Part shown: positions 18,675-27,711 of the stretch, piece after piece
Layout: each line of letters starts with the position of its first letter
How positions within the stretch are numbered: the stretch's first letter is position 1
From: CAVVUF01 sp963751425
GTDB lineage: Bacteria > Chloroflexota > Anaerolineae > Anaerolineales > UBA4823
Length of the DNA stretch: 64,000 bases
Assembly: GCA_963751425.1 (NCBI GenBank)
Contig: CAVVUF010000001.1
Coordinates: 1,922,001-1,986,000, forward strand
Direction of reading: 5' to 3'
Notes under the pieces: model-generated
The model's input: only the letters and a program-made list of their open reading frames with translations
Told to the model about the DNA's origin: nothing
The model's database searches: none
Program-made: the position numbers and the translations under genes

Positions 18675-21600
18675 ATGCCAGAAATCGGTCCTTATCAGAT
18701 CCAATCCGAAGTCAACCACGGTAAGCTGGCCACTGTCTTTGCTGCTGTCGACTCTCGCACCGGGCAAGAAGTTGCCGTCAAACTCCTGGTTGCCGAGAGC
18801 CTGAATGATCCAACCATCCGCGCCCGCTTCCAGCGGGAAGTGCAAATCATTGCATCCTTGAATCACCCCGCGATTGTGCCAGTGCTTGAGTTTAGCGAAC
18901 ATGAAAACCAGCCTTATGTTGTCATGCCCTGGATGGCAGGCGGCTCGCTGGATCAGCGCCTGGCGGATGGTCCATTGGCATTTGAGGAGGCCTTGCTGAT
19001 CCTGGAACAGGTCGCCTCCGCTCTCGACGTGGTGCACGAGCTGGATATCTTGCATGGGGATATCAAACCCTCGAATATCCTGTTTGACGCTGAAGGCAGT
19101 CCGTACCTGTCTGACTTTGGAATGGTCAAGCTGGCAGAAGCCAGCTTGAGCGCTTCGGTTGGGGTGCTCCTGGGACCTCCAGCTTACTTAAGCCCAGAAC
19201 AAGCTTCAGGTACTGAAGAGCTGGACGGTCGCAGCGACGTTTACATGCTGGGAATCTTGTTCTTTGAAATGCTATCCGGTCAGCTCCCCTACCTGGCAGA
19301 AACTCCTTTAGGGTATGCCATCCAGCATATGACCATCCCTTTACCCAGCCTTTCTGCCCTGCGTCCTGAGCTGCCCGCAGCTTGTGACGCTGTGCTTGAA
19401 CGCGCGGTGGATCGCAAGGTATCTCGCCGCTATTCAACAGCGGGAGATTTTATCGAGGGTTTAAAAACCTGGATCACCCCCCACACCAGCAGAGTGAAGC
19501 GCTGATTACCGCCACCCTTCCAGCGCGGTCAAAGCCCATTTACGTTGAAGAAGTCAAAGACATACGGGTCAAGGGTAAGCGAAAATCAGCCCCCTCACAC
19601 CGAGGTGCGAGGGTTTGGTTATTCATTGGGCTGGTTGCGCTGGTGATCGCGGTCAGTTCTGGGCTTTTCTTTTTGGGTACGCAGAATATAGGCCCTTTTG
19701 CAGGATTTACCGGGCAATCCTATACAGCAGTGAGCAGTTCCTTGGGGGCAATAACTTCCTCTGCACCCGCAACCGTCCCCATTTCCAGCCCTACCCAGGT
19801 TGTCATCGTCCAACCGACCCTTATTCCCAGCCAGACAGCCGTAATCCAGGCTACCCTTACCCTGACTCCAGCGCGGAAAACACCTACGCTCACCCCCACG
19901 CCTCACTTCGATCCGCTGGTGATCTTCGCAACCCAAGCGTTCACCACGACTTATTCTGTGCAGAGTGCCGACACCTTCTTCGGCATCGCCGGTCGCTTCC
20001 AGGTAGATCTAGAAAAACTCTTAACTGCTAACCGAAAAACGTGTAATGACCGCCCCTCAATTGGTGTTGATGTATTAATCCCAGGAGCCCCAGAGATGAC
20101 GGTGTCTGTCCCCACCTTCCCCTTATCCGAGGACAGCTTTGACCAGGTGGTTGAGCAGCTCCGCTTGCCTTGCATTCAGAATATCACCGCTTCAGCTTTC
20201 TCAAAAGATGGGAAGATGTTGGCCCTGGCATCTGGGAACACCGTCTTTGGTTGGCGTGTTGGAGACTGGAAGCCTATCTTCCAATTGATTGGTCACACCA
20301 GTACCGTTCGAGATCTTGAGTTTTCGCCTGATGGGAAAACGATCGCCACGGCCTCTGACGATACTTCTGTTCGCTTATGGAATACGCTCGATGGCAAACC
20401 ATTGTCAGCAAAATTCAAGCATGATGCTCCTGTCACCAGCCTGGCATATGCTCCGGATGGACAGACATTTTATTCTGGATCGCAGAACAGTACTTTACAG
20501 TCCTGGGATTCGCAAGGTGAGCCTGTCAGACAAATCCGGCTGGAGCCAATTTACAGTCTCAGCGCTGCCCAGGTACCAGGCGGAGAAACCCTTCTTGCTG
20601 TTGGGCTGGCCGATCACGTTGTTGTATTGAATGCCAGTGACCTCTCCTCACTGTTTGAGCTTCCGGTTTCCGCTGTACCCAACGACCTGAGCTTTACATC
20701 AGATGGCTTACTGTTAGCTTCGGGATCAGATGTATGGCACATTCCAGAGCAAAAGCGCATTTACCAGCTTTCTGGAGCACCAGGCAGAGTATCTTTCTCA
20801 GTAGATGGTCAGCTCCTCGCAGACGGAGGCCAGATCTGGAAAATTTCAAATGGCAGCTTATTTACCACGCTCCCCGGAGCGGCTACAAGGCCGGTACAAA
20901 GGAACAGCTTGGAGATCGGCGCTTTTTCGCCTTTATCAAACCTGCTTTTATGGATCAGTAAGAATGGGGCAGCGGTTTGGGGGCTTCCAGAAAACTATTC
21001 GCCCGGCCCGCCTACGAACCGTGTGACGCATATTGTTCAAGAAAAAGAATCCCTGCAGAACATCACAAATCTGTACCAGGCGAAGTTGGAGTCATTCCTG
21101 GACCTGAACGGTTTGTCTTGCCAGAGTCCCATCTTTTCAGGCCAGCACGTGCTCATCCCTAGCCAACCTGAAGAACTGCTTACCCATTCTGAGACAACCC
21201 TTTCTGCCATTACCACAGAAAATGTCAAAAACCTACAAAAGCTTTTAACGCTTTACCCAGTTTGCACGCTCACCACTTCGGATTTGTTTATCTCTGATGA
21301 TGGCAAATCCCTTATCAGCGGGTCAGCTCTTTGGGATAGTACCACCGGAGCCATGCGCATCCAGGCATCCAGCGTACCGCTTGATCTGGGAGGAAAGCCT
21401 GACAAAAACCTATCTTCACCATTACTGGTTTTGTCACCAGACCAAAAAACCCTGGCAATGCGGGTTGGCGACCATATTGAGATATGGGATCTTGATTCCG
21501 ACAATCTCCAGCGCACACTCATTGGGAATAAAGGCTTTATCTCCAGCCTGGCGTTCTCGCCGGATGGTCTGACACTCGCCTCGTCAACCGTCATCACCGG

Positions 21601-22291
21601 AAAATTTAATGAAGAGAAGAATGAGATTAGGGTCTGGGATCTGCAAAAAGGAGAACGCAAATGGGTCAAAGATCGTTTTGCTCTCCACATGCAGTATACG
21701 GCAGATGGAACGAAGTTGATCTCGCTAGGTGAAAAAGCAATTCAGGTATGGAACGCTGAAGATGGCGAACTGCTCTACTCTCTGATCGGTCTCGACTCTC
21801 AGCCAGTAATTTCTCCAGATGGATCGTACCTGGCTTTTATCGCCTGTAAGAATGGCGAGAAGATTAATGGTCAATGTGTCACAGATGTCGCTCGAATTGT
21901 TCGTACGGATGCAGGGCAAATCTCACACACAGGTCTGGCAGGATTATCGACGGACATCCAATCCTTGGAATTTTCTCGGGACAGCCAATCTCTGGCTGGA
22001 GCAAGTGGGAATGGGATCATCATCTGGAACCTGGCAGATGGGACAGTGTTGCACAGTCTCAAAGTGACCGATAGCAAAGCTTACAGCCAGATCTTGGCTT
22101 TTTCTCCCAACAGCAACCTGCTCGTCTCCACCGATCAAGAAAACCGCCTGCTCTTCTGGAGCCTGCTGGAAGACAAGCTTTTGTTGATGATCCCGGATAT
22201 GCCTGTTGATGATCTTACTTTCACCTCAGATGGGACACAATTAGGAATCCGCTCCAAAGACGATATCAGTCTTTGGGGGTTGAAACCTTAA
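18675..22291 (+). CDS. Atypical Ser/Thr kinase with two LysM domains and WD40 propeller, one frameshift
   Basis: About 1205 residues when the C-run at 19476-19481 is taken as seven rather than six. The kinase has the lysine (VAVKLL), DFG (LSDFGMVKL) and APE-like LSPEQ, but the glycine loop is eroded (SEVNHGKLATVF) and the catalytic loop is HGDIKPSN, lacking the HRD arginine. One membrane helix (VWLFIGLVALVIAVSSGLFF) is followed by a LysM domain (YSVQSADTFFGIAGRF), WD40 repeats (FSPDGKTIATASDDTSVRLW), a second LysM (HIVQEKESLQNITNLYQ) and more WD40 repeats. LysM binds N-acetylglucosamine polymers such as peptidoglycan, so this may be a wall-sensing receptor with weak kinase activity. Confidence 0.82.
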
Positions 22292-22307
22292 ATTGGAGCG
22301 CAAGGCG

Positions 22308-24422
22308 ATGGATACTTTTGTATCAGGGCTGCCCCCTAAAATTGGTTCATACGAGATCCGTTCCCTATTCAGCAACAATGGCAGAACCCGACTGTTTTAC
22401 GCCTATGACCAACACTTTGGCAGCGAGGTGATCATCAAGCTTCTGCCGGCTGATTTCCTTTCTGATCCAGACTTCCGCGCACACTTCGAACAGGATATGC
22501 GTACGCTGTCAGCCAAGCCCCTGCCTGCCATCGTGCCTGTTTATGATATCGGCCAATATGAAAGCCGTTCCTTCCTGGTCCAGCGTTATATGCCAGGAGG
22601 GTCTTTAACAGACAGGATTGCCGAAGGCCCTCTTGAGTTGGCAGAAGTTGTCCGGATTACTGAGAAATTGAGCCAGGGTTTGGATGCAGCCCATGAACGA
22701 GGCGTGCTGCACCTGAATATTAAACCGAGCAATGTCTTGTTTGATGAAAACGATGAACCATTCTTAGCCGATTTTGGCCAGGTGCGCACATCTCAAGCAA
22801 GTGGTACAGATGTACTAAACGCTATCGATGGTGCTCCTGCGTTTAACAGCCCAGAGCAAGCCCTCGGTCAGTTTGACCTGGATAACCGCAGCGACCTGTA
22901 TGCCTTTGGAGCCTTGGTATTTACCATGCTTTGTGGTCGGGTTCCATACACAAACGAAAATCCGGTCATGCAAGCTATGCAGCATGTCTCATCTCCCACG
23001 CCAGATATCCTCAAGCTCCGCCCTGATCTCCCCACAGGCTGCGCTGCTGCAATCGATTGGGCAATGTGTAAGGACCCTGACTTACGTTATTCATCTGCGG
23101 GAGAGTTTGCAGCAGTATTTGCTCAGCAAGCTCAACGTACACAGCCGAAAAAGAAGCAAAAATCGGCGCAACCGCTGCGCATCGCCCTCTTACTCATCCT
23201 TGTACTGCTTTTGACAGGCGCGGCAGCCGGTGAAGCAATGGGGATATTTGACTTGAATAAAGCCCCTCAAAATGTGCTGGCGGCTGTTACCCAAATTGCC
23301 TACATGGTCAACCCGCCAACAGCCACCCCCGTTCCGCCCACCTTGACACCGACCCTGGCACCTCTTACCCAAACACGCACGCTTCCGCCCACCGTAGCCG
23401 CCTCCACCTTAACGCCTACCCCCAGCTTTACCCCAGCGCCAACCCGCACCCCGACTCCTATTCCAACCAAGCTCGCTATCGGATTTGCCGATAAAATTGC
23501 CGTCATCCGCCATAATGACATCTGGGTTGCCAATATCGATGGCAGCGGTCTGGAACAAGTGACCACAGATCAAAAGATCAAGAAGGACCTGCGCTGGACC
23601 CCGGATGGGAAAGCCCTGGTCTTCTCAAACGGGCTTTGTTATCAACTGTGGACTTACCCTGAGAAAGTAACCACCCAGTTGGGATGCTTTGAAGACCTGG
23701 CGATCTCTCCCGATATGTCCAGCATGGTGATCGGAAAAACCATCATTCTCAGCGAAAACAAAAATAAGCAATGGCTGAATTTTTTCGGCCCCTTTGATTT
23801 GCTGCGCCAGGGATTGATCAGCAATATTCCACGAGAGCCGGTCTCCGGTGGTTACCCCTTCGAAGGGGGGCGGTTGACTCAATTCTCCGCCGACGGGCAA
23901 ACCTTGGCCTCCGTATTTCGCTCTCCTTACCAGGGTAAATTCCTGGATATATTGGAATTGTACAGCCTGCGTGGGTCTGGAGAAGATGTGGATGTTCACG
24001 ACTATATCCCTGGAGACCGTTTTAGTTTGCGCGGCTACATCGGCCCAAATGATGCCCACACACTTTCTGATTTTGGCTGGGATGGGGATCGAGCCTTTGC
24101 TCTGCATGGACTGGTGAGCCCCACGGGGTATGGCGATATGGTCATCTACACACGCCTCCCAGAACAAAATAACTTCAAGGTTGAGAAACTAGCACCGATC
24201 GATGGTCAATGCTGTTACCAGGATATCCAGTGGAGCCCGAATAGTGAGTATCTCTTATTCGTCTTTCAGGATAACCGCTTTCTAAAAGACACTTTGGTTT
24301 ACTATGAGCCTTATGCAACAATCCGGGAAGAGCTGACGCGGACACCGCTGCCATTCCCGGAAGGCTTCTTCGATGATCCCGAAGCCCGGGTAGAACCAGC
24401 CCTACGCCCGGCAAAACCTTGA
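22308..24422 (+). CDS. Transmembrane pseudokinase with extracellular TolB-like propeller
   Basis: 704 residues, intact frame. ATG 22308 has GGAG 8 bases upstream; the TTG at 22293 is too close to the previous stop. The kinase fold is recognisable (VIIKLLPADFL, ADFGQVRTS, NSPEQALGQ, DLYAFGALVF), but the catalytic loop reads HLNIKPSN, so the aspartate base is replaced by Asn, and there is no glycine loop (LFSNNGRTRLFY). It should therefore be inactive as a kinase. Membrane helix IALLLILVLLLTGAAAG, a Pro/Thr stalk, then a propeller (NDIWVANIDGSGLEQVT, LRWTPDGKALVF, IQWSPNSEYLLFVF). Probably a scaffold, sensor or regulator for the neighbouring kinases. Confidence 0.85.
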   Translation: MDTFVSGLPPKIGSYEIRSLFSNNGRTRLFYAYDQHFGSEVIIKLLPADFLSDPDFRAHFEQDMRTLSAKPLPAIVPVYDIGQYESRSFLVQRYMPGGSLTDRIAEGPLELAEVVRITEKLSQGLDAAHERGVLHLNIKPSNVLFDENDEPFLADFGQVRTSQASGTDVLNAIDGAPAFNSPEQALGQFDLDNRSDLYAFGALVFTMLCGRVPYTNENPVMQAMQHVSSPTPDILKLRPDLPTGCAAAIDWAMCKDPDLRYSSAGEFAAVFAQQAQRTQPKKKQKSAQPLRIALLLILVLLLTGAAAGEAMGIFDLNKAPQNVLAAVTQIAYMVNPPTATPVPPTLTPTLAPLTQTRTLPPTVAASTLTPTPSFTPAPTRTPTPIPTKLAIGFADKIAVIRHNDIWVANIDGSGLEQVTTDQKIKKDLRWTPDGKALVFSNGLCYQLWTYPEKVTTQLGCFEDLAISPDMSSMVIGKTIILSENKNKQWLNFFGPFDLLRQGLISNIPREPVSGGYPFEGGRLTQFSADGQTLASVFRSPYQGKFLDILELYSLRGSGEDVDVHDYIPGDRFSLRGYIGPNDAHTLSDFGWDGDRAFALHGLVSPTGYGDMVIYTRLPEQNNFKVEKLAPIDGQCCYQDIQWSPNSEYLLFVFQDNRFLKDTLVYYEPYATIREELTRTPLPFPEGFFDDPEARVEPALRPAKP

Positions 24423-24486
24423 GTTTGGCTGTGAAGTTATTAACATTGATCACATTGCATTCAACGCACTGGAAAGGGATTTGGCG

Positions 24487-27400
24487 ATGAGCCCATCGAT
24501 ACCAGAGACAGTCGGCCGGTATAAGATTATTGCTGAATTGGGACGCGGTGGCATGTCTACGGTCTACTCAGCCCATGACCCCATGTTTACCCGGGATGTG
24601 GCGATTAAGATCTTGCCGCGTGAGCTGCTGCACGATCCGATGTTTCGTGCCCGCTTCGAACGCGAAGCCCAAACCATTGCGACATTGGAACATCCCGCCA
24701 TCTTACCCGTTTATGATTATGGCGAGGCAGACGGCCAGCCCTTCTTTGTCATGCGCCTCATGACCGGAGGCTCTCTGGCAGACCGCTTGAACCAGGGACC
24801 TTTGCCTCTTGAAGAGGCAGCCCGGGTTATTACGATCATTGCTGGAGCCTTGGACGAAGCACACCGGCGCGGCATTGTCCACCGTGATCTAAAACCTGGC
24901 AACATTCTCTTTGACCAGCATAACGATCCCTTCCTGGCGGATTTTGGGATTGCAAAATTAAGTGAAGCCGGCGCCACCCTGACGGGTAATGTCATTGTGG
25001 GTACTCCAGCCTATATGAGCCCAGAGCAGGGGCGCGGTGAAAAAGATATCGATGGGCGCAGCGATGTTTATTCCCTGGGTGTGATCCTTTTCGAAATGCT
25101 GACAGGGCGAATCCCTTTCCAGGCCGACACCCCAATGGGGCAGATCATCAAACATATGAATTCCCCGATCCCTGAGATCCTCACCTATCAACCTGAGCTG
25201 CCGCCCGATATCCAGGTAGTGGTCAACCGTGCCATGCACAAGCGCAAGTTTGGACGTTTCAACACTGCAGGCGAGATGGCGCAAGCCTTACGGGCTGTGG
25301 CAGCAGGGAAACCTGTCCCCGTTCACCAGGCGATGCCAACCTATGCCACGCTGCCAGGCGCAGAACCCTCCCCGCTGCCCAATGGAAGTGCTCCGTTTCA
25401 AAAGAATATCCAGGGCAAGAAAGAAGAAACTACCCCCGAAGTGACCCGGCAGAAAACTCCTAACGACAGATCTGCCTCAACACCGCAAGCCAAGAAAAAG
25501 ATACACTGGTTCTGGCGTCTACTGCGCACTGTGGCACTGGTCCTGCTTAGTTTGGTTCTTTTTAACAGCCCTGGTGGCAGCAGGTTTTCCAATCGTTGTT
25601 TTCCAAGAATATCCCGACAGCTTCTATACACGGCTCATCCTAGGAGGCACGGTAGAAGCTCATGCGGTGAACAAATCCTCCACGCCCAAGCCATCCTCTA
25701 CGCCTCTTTCTTCACCAACGAAAACGCTTTATCCATCAGAAGACTCCCATGCCAACCGCACGACCCTCTTCCACACCAATCAAAGCGCCAACCACACCTT
25801 CTTCTCCAACCGCTATGCCGATCAGTGTTTATCCGATCAAAGATAGCCTGGGCTTTCCACCGCCAAATGAGACGCTCACGGCTGAGAATATTGATAAGAT
25901 TGAAAAGATAGCAGTGGCAGGTAATGGGGGATACCTGGATATTGCCATCTCAGGAGATGCCACTACCCTGGCAGTCGCTACAACCCTTGGGGTGGATTTA
26001 TATGATTTCGCAACCTTCGATCCTATCGGCTGGCTCCCCAGCCAGAATCCGGTCCAACATCTCGCCTTTTCACCGGATGGAAAGCAATTGGCAGTCGCTG
26101 AATTGGAATTGATTGACCTTTGGGAGTGGGAGACTCAAACTCTTGTCAATCACATCGCGGCACAAAAAGACAATCTGATCAAATTTGTCGATTTTTCCTC
26201 CACCGGGCAGTATCTTTGGGGAGGGTCTGGCAGCACCCAGGTTTGGAAAACCACAGATGGCAGCCAGGTGCTCTCTATGAATGGTGTAACAGCAGACTCG
26301 GTCTCCATTTCCATGGATGATAAGATTGTGGCTGCTCCGTACCGCTAATTCCGTAAAGCTGCTTTTATTGGCGGATGGTAGTTTGCAGCAAGAGCTGCGC
26401 GCTTACACTGTATACCGGGCTCAGTTTCTCCCAGATGGTGACACGCTCTTGGCGATTACAGACGACCTGGTACATGTATTCAGCTTGCTCAAGGGAGAGC
26501 TGACCCCTTCCATCGGTGGTCAAGTACCCGTAGTCTCTTGGGATGGTGAAACCCTGGTAACCGATAACGGTGCAGGTAAAATCCAAACCTGGAAATTATC
26601 TGGGAGTGCTGTGCCCGGTTTTCCCTTCCGGCAGTTCGACCAAATCGGTTATAGCAAACCTGAATTCCGCCAGCCCAATTACCAGGTATCTCCAAAAGGT
26701 GAATACCTGGCCTACTGGAGTGACTGGCAAGGAAATTACATGTTCCAGGATCTACTGGAAGAGAATCGCTCCTGGTCTGGTTCGATCAGTGCGAACAGCC
26801 GAGCAGAATCCATTTGCTTATGGCTACTCTAATTCAGAGGAATTTCTCCCTTAACAAAGCTCCTGTTTTCTCCACTAGATGCTGAAACCATCGTCTCCCT
26901 TTGGCAAAACAAGGATATTGAAGCCTGGGATTTTACCACCAGTCAAACTCATCGCAATCTTTCGTGGGCATATGACAATATCGTCTCCCAATTATCAGAT
27001 ATTATACAAAATTTATATCAGATGCCAAGCGCCAGCCAATCGGTAAATTCTCCCGATAACACCCTGAATGCCAAATCTGATTCGGGAAAAGTATTGGTTA
27101 CCAATCTAAATGCCTCAGAGCAGATATTCACCATTCTTGCCAATGCCACGCAAAACACCGACCTGGTTTTCTCCCCTAAACTCCTCCACTCTGGCAACCA
27201 TATCTTCAGGCCCGACGATTCGCCTGTGGAAAATGTCTGACGGCCGCCAGGTCTGTGTGATCAATGGGAATGGAGCAGATCCCGATATCGCAGATGCAGT
27301 TCGCCTCTTCTTCTCTGACGATGGCAGAACGCTTGCTGTGTACCACCTGAAAGATAAGATCTCCTACTGGAACGCCAAAAACTGCCAGAGACTGGAAACC

Positions 27401-27628
27401 TATGGGGTTAAAAAAACATCGATCTCTCCAGATGGCTCTTTCTTTATCGAACCGGAAACCTTTCAACTAAACCTGCGGAAGCTGAACGATGGAAGCCTGA
27501 TCCGGGCCATCTATGGAAACTTCGAACAATATTCCAATCGTACCAAATTTGGATTCTCTACAGATGGAAAGTTCATCGGGGCAGTGTATGCAGATGGCAC
27601 AGGCCATCTATGGGGGATCATCCCTTAG
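24487..27628 (+). CDS. Transmembrane Ser/Thr kinase with WD40 propeller, six frameshifts (possible pseudogene)
   Basis: Start ATG 24487 after AAAGGGA. The kinase domain is canonical and intact (GRGGMSTVYSAHD, VAIKILP, HRDLKPGN, ADFGIAKL, GTPAYMSPEQ) and very like the kinase at 16371. After the membrane helix (LLRTVALVLLSLV) the frame breaks near 25566, 25741, 26346, 26805, 26844 and 27178; reading across them gives a Pro/Thr stalk and WD40-like repeats (FSPDGKQLAVAELELIDLW, IRLWKMSDGRQVCV) to the stop at 27626-27628. Each step is one extra or missing base. With six lesions it is either the most error-hit gene here or a truly decaying receptor whose kinase part may still be made. Confidence 0.72.
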
Positions 27629-27635
27629 ATAAAAT

Positions 27636-27666
27636 TCTCCCGGAGGCTTGACATAACTCCGGGAGA
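27636..27666. terminator. Bidirectional hairpin between convergent genes
   Basis: Perfect 10-bp stem TCTCCCGGAG / CTCCGGGAGA (27636-27645, 27657-27666) with an 11-base loop. Followed by ATTTTAT on the minus strand, so it fits best as the clpC terminator. Confidence 0.65.
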
Positions 27667-27711
27667 TCAAAACATTCCTCCCCATGTCTGGGGATGGTCT
27701 TGGATAAAAAT

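Noticed and set aside
23300..23480. Tandem repeat in Pro/Thr region of the receptor kinases
   Set aside because: Low-complexity stalk coding (TPT-type), typical of Chloroflexota surface proteins; no regular unit length.
25500..27600. General +1 recoding at TAA stops (several breaks fall at CTAA)
   Set aside because: Other breaks are far from stops and some are missing bases; repeat comparisons show plain single-base insertions. Breaks at a stop are partly a selection effect.
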